A stretch of 64,000 nt of DNA from Bifidobacterium sp. (lineage in GTDB: Bacteria > Actinomycetota > Actinomycetes > Actinomycetales > Bifidobacteriaceae), in assembly GCF_022647885.1 (NCBI RefSeq), contig NZ_JALCLM010000001.1:1116001-1180000 (forward strand). The letters run 5' to 3'. The notes beneath the pieces were generated by a model. The model worked only from the letters and a program-made list of their open reading frames with translations. It was not told the DNA's origin and did not search any database. Position numbers and translations under genes: made by a program. Each line of letters starts with the position of its first letter. Position 1 is the first letter of the stretch. Shown one piece after another: positions 39,045 to 48,214 of this stretch.

Positions 39045-41543
39045 TTAGACAAGATTGTGAGCGTTGAGCCACTTCATTGCCAGCGCGCCTAATGGAATTC
39101 TCAGCCAGTAGGTGGCTACTCGGAATAGCAGCGTTGCAGATAGCGCAACAGCAGTGGGAACTCCGAGGCCTGAGAAACCAAAGGTGAGCGCTGCCTCAAC
39201 CGCTCCAAGACCACCAGGGGTAGGCACCGCAGAGCCGAGAGTATTCGCCAACATAAAAATGAATGTTGTCTCAAAGATATTGGTTGGATATCCGAAAGCC
39301 TTTAATGCCGCCCAGAAGCTTAAACCGAATGCCAAGCTCTGCAGCAGAGCACCCAGTGCACTCATAATGAGCTGTTTGGGTTGGGTGAGTACATCAAGAA
39401 GCTGGCGCGCATATCCGGTGATGATAGGCAATAATTTATCAATGAGGAGTTTCCGAATCGGTGTTATAGCCATAGATAGTGAGGCTACGATGGCGATAAC
39501 ACCTAACACAATTACTAAAGTGTTGGTCGGGATCATACTGGAAAACGAGTTGCGCCCTGTGAATACACCAATCAGAATCAACAGCAAAAATGTGGTTAAA
39601 AACTGTACAGCAATAACTGCACTCATAATTGCTGTGGCTATGGTGTTGCGATAGCCACTCTTCCTAAGAAACTGTAAGTTAACGAAGGCTGGACCAACGC
39701 CAGAAGGCATAGAAACGGCGGTAAAGCTCGCCGCTACTTGCGCCATGAATATTCCTAGATAATTTCGTCGGTCAGCATCCATAAAGGCACCTAAGCTGAT
39801 GCCGCTACCAATCCAAGCGAATATGCCGAAGACAAAGCACAGCACCGCCATCCATGGTTCTGCATGGGATATGGCATAAATTACTTGCTGCAAATTAAGC
39901 TGAGTGAGCACTACTGCAACTGCTATAACTAGCAGAACTAAAGCCATAAATGAGCGTAAATTGAAGCGCGTTAGAGTCACAGGCTCAATTGCTTCGCTAA
40001 CCTCTTCAGATGTCAGTGCACGAATATCGTTACGCAGCTCAGCAAGCAAATGCTTATCCCATCCGGGCAATGCTTTTGTAGCTGCCGGCACAGCAACCTT
40101 CTGTAGGAATGGGATAAGTCCTATTAGCATGTCATCGCCCCACACTTGTTTGGCGATATCAACGGCACGATCATGACCAATTGTGCAAGCTAACAAAGTC
40201 AAGAGCTGAATGCGGTCAATTGACTCATTGGCACTAGAACTAGCGAAATCACCGTTCTGCCAACCAGCGATGCAGAATTTCCCAGTGGCATCATGAGCTA
40301 TTGATTCTGGGGTAATACTTCTGTTGGTGTAGCCATGTTCAAGTGCTGTATCTACGAAGTGTAAGAGTTCCTTGACGCTGCTGTCGCTCAGCGTAGACAG
40401 ATCAGTCGAACTCAAGGCAGCGTCGGATTCCAGCACTAGGATGGATGACTCTCCACTTTCAGCAACCCCATAAGGCTTAACTGTGGTCAGACCGAGATTG
40501 CGCAGACCAAGAAGCATCGCAAAGTGATGTTGTGTAGTGTCTTTGACCGACCGGTCACGCCTCATAGATATACCTGAGAATTTTAACCACTGCCACAGTT
40601 GCATCAGATAGCCCGCGGTATACTTCTGGGCATCAAGTACTGAAACCGTATACGTTTTGCCTTTGGTATCTTCTACCTCGTAGATACGAGAACCCTCCAC
40701 AAGGTCATCATGTAGCGATGGTTCAGTACCGAAATGGTTCGGCGATGCTGGAATTTCTACAGCTCGCAAGGCGTTGACGGTTATCCCAATGGACTTTAAT
40801 GACTGAACTATGGCTGATCCCCATGCGCCTTTATTTTGAGTTCCCGCGAGGAAACGAATACCTAAACCAACAATGCGCCCGATGCAGAATGAGAGCAACA
40901 CCCCACTGAGAGCGTTTGCGGAAAGGGCCACAACAACAACTGCCGTAGCGTATAAGAGGTTCCATCCCCATTTCACGCTGCCCCTAAGCCTCCGTGGCCC
41001 AGCAGCGCTGAGGAAAGCTCCTATTCCAGCGTAAATATCTGGAAGGAGTGCTGCCCCACTAATCATCACTGAGGGGCTCAGCGCATTGATAATCGTCTCA
41101 TTCCCAGAGTGAACAATAAAGGTTGAGATAGCCCAAATGGCACCATATCCGCAGAATAGCGCTATGGATGAGGTAATGGATTGAAGATATTCACGAGTGA
41201 ATAGCAGATGGAAGAGCACCATCAGTACCACAACGATAGTGGTGAACTGCTGGAGTAGCGACGTGGGTAGGTCATACAGCCAATCGAGTGCTTGACTTGC
41301 AGTATGCACATCAGACTCAATACCTTGCGTTACTCCCCGAAGATACACAGCAATCAGCACAACGAGTATGCCCGCTATGAGTGTGCCTATGATGCGCACT
41401 AAATCGCCCAAATCGCGTACTCGTTCAGGTGGGGTGTCGTTAATACGCGATGATAATTCAGTCGCATCCGCTTCGACGATGGTGGTGTCGTCGCCGCTGC
41501 TATCCGTGTTCATGCTTGTTTCTGTTTCCTCCAGAGCACTCAT
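39045..41543 (-). CDS. Flippase-like (LPG_synthase_TM) protein with pseudokinase-like domain
   Basis: An 832-residue membrane protein. After a polar N-terminus come about six helices (residues 45-225), a soluble middle region (about 230-510), then eight or more helices (about 530-830) of the lysylphosphatidylglycerol synthase transmembrane/YbhN type, with SMPSGVGPAFVNLQFLRKSGY and the C-terminal NTLGSAVPTPGGLGAVEAAL motif. The middle part resembles a kinase fold: HGYTNRSITPESI stands where HGDLxPxNI is expected and AGW replaces DFG, so catalytic Asp residues are missing. Lipid flipping is inferred from the family. Its ATG overlaps the purB stop (ATGA). Confidence 0.82.
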   Translation of the reverse strand: MSALEETETSMNTDSSGDDTTIVEADATELSSRINDTPPERVRDLGDLVRIIGTLIAGILVVLIAVYLRGVTQGIESDVHTASQALDWLYDLPTSLLQQFTTIVVVLMVLFHLLFTREYLQSITSSIALFCGYGAIWAISTFIVHSGNETIINALSPSVMISGAALLPDIYAGIGAFLSAAGPRRLRGSVKWGWNLLYATAVVVVALSANALSGVLLSFCIGRIVGLGIRFLAGTQNKGAWGSAIVQSLKSIGITVNALRAVEIPASPNHFGTEPSLHDDLVEGSRIYEVEDTKGKTYTVSVLDAQKYTAGYLMQLWQWLKFSGISMRRDRSVKDTTQHHFAMLLGLRNLGLTTVKPYGVAESGESSILVLESDAALSSTDLSTLSDSSVKELLHFVDTALEHGYTNRSITPESIAHDATGKFCIAGWQNGDFASSSANESIDRIQLLTLLACTIGHDRAVDIAKQVWGDDMLIGLIPFLQKVAVPAATKALPGWDKHLLAELRNDIRALTSEEVSEAIEPVTLTRFNLRSFMALVLLVIAVAVVLTQLNLQQVIYAISHAEPWMAVLCFVFGIFAWIGSGISLGAFMDADRRNYLGIFMAQVAASFTAVSMPSGVGPAFVNLQFLRKSGYRNTIATAIMSAVIAVQFLTTFLLLILIGVFTGRNSFSSMIPTNTLVIVLGVIAIVASLSMAITPIRKLLIDKLLPIITGYARQLLDVLTQPKQLIMSALGALLQSLAFGLSFWAALKAFGYPTNIFETTFIFMLANTLGSAVPTPGGLGAVEAALTFGFSGLGVPTAVALSATLLFRVATYWLRIPLGALAMKWLNAHNLV

Positions 41544-43000
41544 CGCGTGGCGAAATCAACCAAGCTATCCGCAATTCCTGTGTATGTTGCAGGCGTAAGG
41601 TTTCTCAGTCGTTGCGCCGTTTGTGGATCATAGTTCAGCGAATCAATGAAGGACTGCACATCTTGTTGGCTGATGTGGTGCCCGCGCATCAATTCCTTGA
41701 CTTGTTCATATGGATTATCCATACCTTCTTTGCCGAGAAGAGCTTCTGCTCGCATTGCTGTCTGGATAGGCTCACCCAAAACCTCCCAATTGTTGTTGAG
41801 TTCTTCCTCAATAACAGCAATATTGGGATGAATGGCCTGCAATCCGCCGAGTAAATTATTGAGCGCGAGCAGGCTATATCCTATCGCAGAGCCGACATTG
41901 CGTTGGGTCGTGGAATCCGTCAAATCTCGCTGCCAACGCGATTCAACAAGTGTTTGCGCGAGCGTATCGAGTAGAGAGCAAGATATTTCCATATTTGCTT
42001 CGGCATTTTCGAAACGAATCGGATTAACTTTGTGCGGCATAGTGCTAGAACCTGTGGCACCCTTTACTGGTTCTTGCGCAAATACACCGCGTGAGATATA
42101 CATCCAAACATCCACGGCGAGATTATGCAGAATCCGGTTAACATGAGAAATCGTTGAATAGACCTCAGCTTGCCAATCATGAGATTCGATCTGCGTAGTC
42201 AGCGGATTCCATGTCAGACCCATGCGATTCACCACGAATTCGCGTGAAACAGCGGCCCAGTCAACCTCAGGATATGCTGCAAGGTGAGCTCCAAAGGTTC
42301 CTGTGGCACCATTAATTTTGCCGAGGTAGTCCTGCTGCTCCAAGTGCTTGAGTTGACGGTTGATCCGGTATACATAAACGGCGAGCTCTTTGCCAAGTGT
42401 GGTGGGTGTTGCGGGTTGACCGTGTGTGAGGCTGAGCATTGCTAAGTCGCGGTACTGCTGTGCTCGTGAACCTAACAAATCTACAATCGTTTGCACATTT
42501 GGTACCCACACAAGTTGCACTGCATTCTTGATGCAGCGGGCGTATGAAATGTTGTTAATATCTTCGCTGGTGCAGGCGAAATGAACCAAAGGTTTGAGAC
42601 GGGAGAGCTCTGTTTGCGCACCAAGTGTTGCACTAGCGTTATCAAGTCGCCGATCAATGTAATATTCAATTGCTTTGACATCATGATGAGTTTTAGCTTC
42701 TATTTTGGCTAATTCTTCAATGCTGTCCGCATCAAAATCTTCGGGAATTGCACGCAAATATGCAATTTCTTCTGTTGTAAAAGGTGTAACGCCACCGATA
42801 ATCGCAGCTTGGCTGTCTGGGTGCGCAGCGTCATTATCAAAACCGTTGGCGAGGAGAATCATCCACTCGATTTCCACGCGCATACGTTCTCGGTTTAAGG
42901 CTGCTTCGCTCAGATATTCGACCAGGGGAGCGGTTTGGGAATGGTATCGCCCGTCAAGAGGGCTCAGTGCGATTGCTGGGCTGATATCAGTGATCTTCAT
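41540..43000 (-). CDS. purB: Adenylosuccinate lyase
   Basis: A 486-residue enzyme acting twice in purine synthesis (SAICAR to AICAR, adenylosuccinate to AMP). It has the fumarase/aspartase superfamily architecture: early SPLDGRYHSQTAPLVEYLSE, catalytic His in SLTHGQPATPTTLG, and signature GSSTMPHKVNPIRFENAE with the mobile-loop serine. This is the longer PurB subtype. It forms an overlapping pair with the flippase-like gene downstream; why these are paired is unclear. The start at 43000 is supported by homology, and the ribosome-binding site is weak. Confidence 0.96.
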   Translation of the reverse strand: MKITDISPAIALSPLDGRYHSQTAPLVEYLSEAALNRERMRVEIEWMILLANGFDNDAAHPDSQAAIIGGVTPFTTEEIAYLRAIPEDFDADSIEELAKIEAKTHHDVKAIEYYIDRRLDNASATLGAQTELSRLKPLVHFACTSEDINNISYARCIKNAVQLVWVPNVQTIVDLLGSRAQQYRDLAMLSLTHGQPATPTTLGKELAVYVYRINRQLKHLEQQDYLGKINGATGTFGAHLAAYPEVDWAAVSREFVVNRMGLTWNPLTTQIESHDWQAEVYSTISHVNRILHNLAVDVWMYISRGVFAQEPVKGATGSSTMPHKVNPIRFENAEANMEISCSLLDTLAQTLVESRWQRDLTDSTTQRNVGSAIGYSLLALNNLLGGLQAIHPNIAVIEEELNNNWEVLGEPIQTAMRAEALLGKEGMDNPYEQVKELMRGHHISQQDVQSFIDSLNYDPQTAQRLRNLTPATYTGIADSLVDFATR

Positions 43001-43051
43001 GCGATAAAGCCTACTCGGAGCCGTAAACGTGAAAGTGAGTTCGTCGTGGTT

Positions 43052-44536
43052 CTAGGGCACCATGCGACCTTGAAAATACAGACTTTCCTGTAGCTCACCA
43101 CTAATTGTTTTACAAAAGTGTTCGTCGTGTTCTTCGGTATCGGGGGCACCGAGATCTTGAGCAGATTGCCAAGTAGCACGTTGATAATTCATACCGTGTG
43201 GCAGCTCCTTATTGTCGCCACTGTTCAGCACTGTTGCCGCCATGTATTTCGATACTGTGGCAGTAGTTACTGATTTAGGCTGTACTTTCCCTCGTACTGT
43301 GATCCACGACTGACGAGTCGGGTTGGGTGCACCATCTAATGCCGATACCAATTCGTCTTCGACTTCAACGCTGGTAACCCAGGTTGAGCTTGGGATAGGG
43401 TGGTTGGCTATTGGCGAGCCAGCAGTAACGATGTGTTCGATACGGTATGCGACATTACTCTGCGAGGCTAAGGTAGCTGCCACTATGCCTCCTTGGGAAT
43501 GCCCTACCAACGCAACTTTATCTTGTGGTTGTATCCCAGCCTGTTCCATTGCTGAAAGTACGAATCTGGCGCTCGCTGCTTGCATTCGTTGATTGTCATT
43601 GTCACTCATAAGCTGCACATTTTGTGCCCAACCCAAGGGCGAATCTGTTTCGGATTGTGTTCCTGGTATGGTCACTAACCAACTGTTGCCACCTGAATCA
43701 TTACGGTATCGCTGAATGGAAAGAGTCGAGTGTGGCAAACCCGAATATGTTGGGTCGCTGAGTGTATCAAGGTGCTCAAGTGCGGCGCTTACCGAATGAA
43801 CCTTCTCAGATGCGACCTTACTTGGTGTGAGTTGAGTGACCCTTAAATTATCTGACTGGAGACTCCATGCAACACCTTGTGCCAGTGGTGCCAAGCGGCT
43901 TGCTGCACGATTACTCTCATTACTGTGCATAAGACCAGTGACGAGGGGAAAGGTTGGTATCTGGCCAATTCCTTGTGCTACAGCGGCGACCACACCTTCA
44001 TGAGCCCAAGCTGTGCCACTTACAGCATATGCTCCGTTGTAGCTGCCTTCTTTGAGTGCTCCATATGCAAGGGACGTGCCTGCAGAAATAATTCCTCCCA
44101 ACACAGACCCAACAGGTGAAATAGTGACAGTGCTTTGTATAGCACGTCCGATGAAGGCCAATGTTCGATATTCTGCATCCGAATACACTCCACGGGCACG
44201 CCACAGTAGTTGGGCTATGTTTGTGCAACGCTGCGCTAGATCATGAGTTCTTCGTGCCTGAGTGTTGCATGCAGAAATTAGTGATTGCACATTCATGGTG
44301 CTGTGTTGGATTATGCTTCGATTCACGTTGTAGAACTCAGGTGAGTTGCCAGACGTGCACCACACTGCTCTGGATGCAAGAGAGCCTATTTGTAGTACTG
44401 CACAGGACCAAGCGTTACCCAACACTTCGAGTTGTCTGCCAACTTGGTAGAGTGCTTGTGCGTGACTGTCTAAATCATCAAGATTCACTTGTGTTTGGTG
44501 GGTGTCTCCGTATACCGATGCTGATACTTCCCACAT
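43052..44536 (-). CDS. Alpha/beta hydrolase (lipase-like), probable WXG-associated effector
   Basis: A 494-residue protein. Residues about 1-130 are helical and Cys-containing without a known motif; a Gly/Ala-rich segment (about 140-200) follows; the C-terminal part is an alpha/beta hydrolase with the nucleophile elbow GHSQGG (Ser347), a candidate acid at Asp394 or Asp401 and a candidate His447. No signal peptide is seen. The start shares a base with the stop of a small WXG-like gene (TAATG), so they are co-translated. This resembles hydrolase effectors delivered by type VII-like secretion (inference). No secretion machinery gene is in the window. Confidence 0.72.
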   Translation of the reverse strand: MWEVSASVYGDTHQTQVNLDDLDSHAQALYQVGRQLEVLGNAWSCAVLQIGSLASRAVWCTSGNSPEFYNVNRSIIQHSTMNVQSLISACNTQARRTHDLAQRCTNIAQLLWRARGVYSDAEYRTLAFIGRAIQSTVTISPVGSVLGGIISAGTSLAYGALKEGSYNGAYAVSGTAWAHEGVVAAVAQGIGQIPTFPLVTGLMHSNESNRAASRLAPLAQGVAWSLQSDNLRVTQLTPSKVASEKVHSVSAALEHLDTLSDPTYSGLPHSTLSIQRYRNDSGGNSWLVTIPGTQSETDSPLGWAQNVQLMSDNDNQRMQAASARFVLSAMEQAGIQPQDKVALVGHSQGGIVAATLASQSNVAYRIEHIVTAGSPIANHPIPSSTWVTSVEVEDELVSALDGAPNPTRQSWITVRGKVQPKSVTTATVSKYMAATVLNSGDNKELPHGMNYQRATWQSAQDLGAPDTEEHDEHFCKTISGELQESLYFQGRMVP

Positions 44537-44895
44537 TAGAGTGCCCTGAAATCTGGCCGTTGTCCAAGTGTTTGAGCACCTTCAGCGATGGTGTGCAACG
44601 AGTTTTCGAGAGATATAATTTCTTTACGAAAATATTGAGCCGCTGAACCCTGCCATGATATGCGTTTTGCAGAGGCGAGAGGCAGTTGGATATCTTTGAC
44701 CGTGAGATTGCAATCAGCAATAATCCTGGCAAGTATTATGCGACATTCCTGCGCTGCACGCTGACATTCACAAGTGAGTATTACCGGCTCAGAGAATTGA
44801 TTAGCTGTGTCGCCTTGCGGTATACGCGTATAACTTCTCGATGTATTAGTGCTTCGCCGTGCAGCTGAGGTGTTGTATCTGTTGCTCATAATCAT
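44536..44895 (-). CDS. WXG100-like small protein, partner of the lipase
   Basis: A 119-residue protein. After a Ser/Thr/Arg-rich start of about 30 residues there are two helical segments separated by SWQGSAAQYF, a W-x-G turn as in ESAT-6/WXG100 proteins, followed by a helix FRKEIISLENSLHTIAEG. This supports a helical-hairpin chaperone or co-secreted partner of the adjoining lipase, whose ATG overlaps this stop. No clear YxxxD/E export motif is present. ATG 44889 is an alternative start. Two Cys (CECQ and AQEC) precede the hairpin, unusual for the family. Confidence 0.66.
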   Translation of the reverse strand: MIMSNRYNTSAARRSTNTSRSYTRIPQGDTANQFSEPVILTCECQRAAQECRIILARIIADCNLTVKDIQLPLASAKRISWQGSAAQYFRKEIISLENSLHTIAEGAQTLGQRPDFRAL

Positions 44896-45001
44896 ATTTC
44901 AGCTGATATTGAGGTACTAACTGTTATACATCGCATTGAGTGGTCGAATATGTAATCGATTCAAGTGATGTGGATATCTTTGGCGCAAGTGTGAAGACTA
45001 A

Positions 45002-45574
45002 CTACCAGGGCTTCACGTTCTCGCTTGTGCTGGTGTTACTTGATGACGATGATGCACTCGGAGTAGGAGTTTGTGTTGCCTGATTTTGCTTGAGGAGCTC
45101 TTGAACTTTCTCTCGCTCCTCCTGAGACAAACCAGAAGTTGATGAACTAGTGCTCTTTTTATCAGTTTCGGCCTGATTACTGTCAGAGGATGTGGTTGAG
45201 GATTGTTGTGCTTTGAGTGCTGACGTAATCAGCGCTGTTAGTTTGCGCGAGGTTTCAGCATTATGCTTGATGGTGTTGTTTGTTGTCGGTAATAATATTG
45301 CTGACAATGCCTGCGCATCAGCGAATTGTGAATCCGTCTGTTCCTGTGAGCTTTTTAGCATAGCCAAATCGGCTGTGTCTTTCTTCGCTGTCTTGATATT
45401 GCTGACAAGACTTTGTGTAGCCTGGTTATACGTGTTGAGAGCAATGGCATTGCACGCTGCAATTATGCCAATTATGAGCACTAGTGCAGCCACAACATAC
45501 AATCCCAAGCGGAGCGCTAAAGGTCCTTTGCTCTTGGCGGCTGAAGCCTTGCTATTGCTGGTTGTTGTGCTCAT
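45002..45574 (-). CDS. Hypothetical single-pass membrane protein (DUF6466-like)
   Basis: A 190-residue protein ending the MoxR/VWA operon. A basic Ser/Lys-rich N-terminus precedes one transmembrane helix (about 22-46), then a probably helical extracellular segment (about 50-120), a Ser/Thr/Gln low-complexity tail and the ending NVKPW. It looks like the lineage-restricted bifidobacterial DUF6466 group (recognition by pattern, moderate certainty). AGGAGA precedes ATG 45574, which overlaps the upstream VWA stop (ATGA). The function is unknown; position suggests an envelope role. Confidence 0.75.
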   Translation of the reverse strand: MSTTTSNSKASAAKSKGPLALRLGLYVVAALVLIIGIIAACNAIALNTYNQATQSLVSNIKTAKKDTADLAMLKSSQEQTDSQFADAQALSAILLPTTNNTIKHNAETSRKLTALITSALKAQQSSTTSSDSNQAETDKKSTSSSTSGLSQEEREKVQELLKQNQATQTPTPSASSSSSNTSTSENVKPW

Positions 45575-46602
45575 AGCATTCTCCTTGAAGTTACTAACCA
45601 TGCAGCAGCCTCCCAAAGCAAGAGTATGGTCAATGCAATTGCAAAAGGCCAGATTAATGGTGCTGTGACAATGCGCTCTTTAGGGGTTATTGTCAGTCGA
45701 TATTGTTTCGACGCTTCTGCGGATGCGCTATTCGCCAAGGTATGGTTTGCATCCAACGCGATGTATCTGCCACTCATTTCGTCAGCAATGGCTTTCAAAT
45801 TCTTGCTGTCCATCTTTGAGATACCGGGTTGTTTAGTGCTTGGATCAATAACCCATTGCTGGCCTGTACTGGAGCCCGTGCTATCGGTTACTGGAATTTT
45901 TCCGCCCTCGCTAGAGCCAACTCCAACGGTAGTGGCATCGTCAAGGTATTGACGTAGTGAAGAGAATGAACGTCTTGTTTCTGTGCTGGTCTGTTCGCCA
46001 TCAGATATGTAATATACGATGAGCGCATCATCTGGATGCTGAGTTCGTGCGGCTTTGAGCTGGATTAGCAGCTGGTCCAAAGGAGCGTCCAAATTTGAAC
46101 CTGACGATGCAAAAGTCGATTCAGTTGAAAGCGTTTGAGCCCAAGTGTCAATAGCATTGCTATCTGGTGTTAGAGGAACATCAAGTGTGCCACTAGCGCC
46201 GAATCGGATACCTGCGAAACTCGCATCAGGATAGAGCTTCGTAATGCTTTGTATAGCTTGAACTGCTGCATCCTTACGAGTAATGGTGGTATCAGAATCG
46301 TAGTGGGCATCGTTAACAGCCATAGATCCCGTGACATCAACAGCGATGAACACATCAGTGGCGTTCACAGCCTTGCTAGTGGTGCTGGTCACCATACTGG
46401 GCGTGAGTGTCATAACAGCGAGTACAAGAGCTATTGCGCTTCTGCGCGCGCAAGCCCAAACCGTGGTATCTGAACTGGTGCCACGACGTCGATAGAGCAC
46501 AATACCTACTATGGCTACCACAAGTAATGCGGCACAAATGATTATGGCTGGAATCCAACCTAGAGCTGGGGCAAATGTGAAATTTCCTAGCACACTGTTC
46601 AT
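45571..46602 (-). CDS. VWA-domain membrane protein (second of pair)
   Basis: A 343-residue protein with N-terminal helices (about 13-37 and 53-72), a von Willebrand factor A domain from about residue 82 with metal-site motif DVTGSM and a later SDGEQTS, and a C-terminal helix (about 314-338). This is the BatA/BatB-like topology, with the VWA domain held between membrane anchors. It overlaps both neighbours by ATGA. In other bacteria MoxR ATPases act on such VWA proteins, so it is probably part of a chaperone or envelope-assembly complex. Confidence 0.88.
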   Translation of the reverse strand: MNSVLGNFTFAPALGWIPAIIICAALLVVAIVGIVLYRRRGTSSDTTVWACARRSAIALVLAVMTLTPSMVTSTTSKAVNATDVFIAVDVTGSMAVNDAHYDSDTTITRKDAAVQAIQSITKLYPDASFAGIRFGASGTLDVPLTPDSNAIDTWAQTLSTESTFASSGSNLDAPLDQLLIQLKAARTQHPDDALIVYYISDGEQTSTETRRSFSSLRQYLDDATTVGVGSSEGGKIPVTDSTGSSTGQQWVIDPSTKQPGISKMDSKNLKAIADEMSGRYIALDANHTLANSASAEASKQYRLTITPKERIVTAPLIWPFAIALTILLLWEAAAWLVTSRRML

Positions 46603-47678
46603 CGTCTAAGCCTCCAAACAGTGATCGCATACCCTATAAAGAGGATAGAAATTACCAACACCCACCATCCAGGCGCATCTAGGAGACTGGACTGTGAAGC
46701 CTGTTGAGATTTACCTCCGCGTCTGGTATCAATCTCCCTGACGAGTTCATCTATAGACGCACCTGATCGCTCGCTCAGGAATACGCCGCCGTCACTCTCG
46801 ATCTGGTTCTTCATTGCTTTAGTAGTCGAATCATTGAGGCTTGCATCAGGTCCGGCAAAAATACCGTCCACGCTGATTTGAGCATTTTTCGCAAGATCTA
46901 GAGCCTGTTGGAGTGTATATTGCGGCGTGCCTGAAACTACATTGTCGGTCGCTAAAACGATAGAAGCAGAGCGTTGTGTGCTATTGCTGTTCTGCGTTGA
47001 GCTGCTGTATCCAAATCCAGGGAGCATCGCAGCACAACTGACGAGCCCATCACCAATCAACGAGGTTTGATCTTTGATGTTTTGGGTACCATCGAGCCAA
47101 TCAGAAATTTGTTGATATTGTTTGTCGCTCATCTTATCGATATCGTCTTGTGACTGTACTCCTCCCAGTATTTCCTTTGCTGATGACAGCTGTTTAGTAA
47201 CCAGGGAGTAGTCATCGGTCAAAGGGAACACGGTGCGTGATGTGGAATTGAAAATGCTCAGACCTATTCGCTCACCTTGGAACTGAGATACAAGATCCAA
47301 ATAGGTAGAGATGATTTCGCGGTCATAGGGGAGTGTAGATCCCGAGACGTCTAGGCAGAGCACAATGTCACGGGTGTTGGACTGTTCATCTTCTGAATTC
47401 ACAGTTGAGGGACGCCCAATGAGTGCGACGCTACTAATAATTGCCAAAGTGAGTAGAGCGAAAGCTATCCGCTTTAGTGTGGTCCATAGGCGGTATTGAC
47501 GAGAGACTTCTTCGTTATGAAGATCAGCGCTGATGTTCCAGCTGAATGCATCTTGCTTCGGGTCCGCAGCTAGCGGGCGTCGCCGAGAACGGAACCATAC
47601 AACTACCAGCAGTACCAAAGCTATCAGAGCTGCTACCAGCATGGCCCAGGGCCAACGCCAAATTAATAAAGCATTCAT
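46599..47678 (-). CDS. VWA-domain membrane protein (first of pair)
   Basis: A 359-residue BatA-like protein. It has N-terminal helices (about 5-28 and 68-88), a VWA domain with the MIDAS motif CLDVSGS and later VLATDNVVSG, and a C-terminal helix ending in arginines. A roughly 35-residue insertion rich in Asp/Gln (near SQDDIDKMSDKQYQQ) lies within the VWA fold. The frame opens at 47723, but ATG 47678, eight bases after the upstream stop, avoids overlap and has GGTGA upstream. It belongs to the MoxR operon. Confidence 0.87.
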   Translation of the reverse strand: MNALLIWRWPWAMLVAALIALVLLVVVWFRSRRRPLAADPKQDAFSWNISADLHNEEVSRQYRLWTTLKRIAFALLTLAIISSVALIGRPSTVNSEDEQSNTRDIVLCLDVSGSTLPYDREIISTYLDLVSQFQGERIGLSIFNSTSRTVFPLTDDYSLVTKQLSSAKEILGGVQSQDDIDKMSDKQYQQISDWLDGTQNIKDQTSLIGDGLVSCAAMLPGFGYSSSTQNSNSTQRSASIVLATDNVVSGTPQYTLQQALDLAKNAQISVDGIFAGPDASLNDSTTKAMKNQIESDGGVFLSERSGASIDELVREIDTRRGGKSQQASQSSLLDAPGWWVLVISILFIGYAITVWRLRR

Positions 47679-47686
47679 TGAAGTGT

Positions 47687-48214
47687 TCACCGCCCCCAAC
47701 GATCTATCAAATTCAATACCCATCCTGACGCTTCATCAACGCTGGTCTCACGAGCTTGGGCATTGATTAAGGCATCTGCAAATTCTGGTGGGTATAGGGC
47801 TGCGATGGTTCTTCTGAGCATATCGAGTCCGCGTTGCTGAGCATTGCGTGCTTCGAGATTCAAATCAAGTAAAGTGTGAGAGGCCATATTCCTTCCAGTC
47901 GCGTTGGAAGCGAAATCTCTCGCGGTTTGTGCCAAGGCCAAAAAAGCCTCTTCTTTGGTGATGTCTTGGTTGTCATAGGACTTCACGATCTCATTAACCT
48001 TAATTCTCCAAGGGTTTGAGCGTGCTTCACTACTGTGTGAACTGACGGTATGTATTTTTGTCTTGCGAGGACGGCTTAAGTATTTAGCGAGAATGATTAA
48101 TGCACATGCTGCTAGAAGGCATAACAATAGTCCAGACCAAAAAATGACTGGTGAATATTGTTCTAAGACTGTCAGCTTTGAGACATCAATGCTCGCCAAA
48201 ATGGAATTACTCAT
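47687..48214 (-). CDS. Membrane-anchored protein of the MoxR/VWA operon (DUF4381-like)
   Basis: A 175-residue protein with one transmembrane helix (about 22-45), a basic stretch and a soluble helical C-terminal part containing ITKEEAFLALAQTARDFA and YPPEF. It sits between DUF58 and the VWA genes, exactly where DUF4381-type proteins occur in MoxR operons, although sequence similarity is weak. It overlaps the DUF58 stop by 8 bp. A role as a membrane partner for the VWA proteins is inferred from position. Confidence 0.75.
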   Translation of the reverse strand: MSNSILASIDVSKLTVLEQYSPVIFWSGLLLCLLAACALIILAKYLSRPRKTKIHTVSSHSSEARSNPWRIKVNEIVKSYDNQDITKEEAFLALAQTARDFASNATGRNMASHTLLDLNLEARNAQQRGLDMLRRTIAALYPPEFADALINAQARETSVDEASGWVLNLIDRWGR

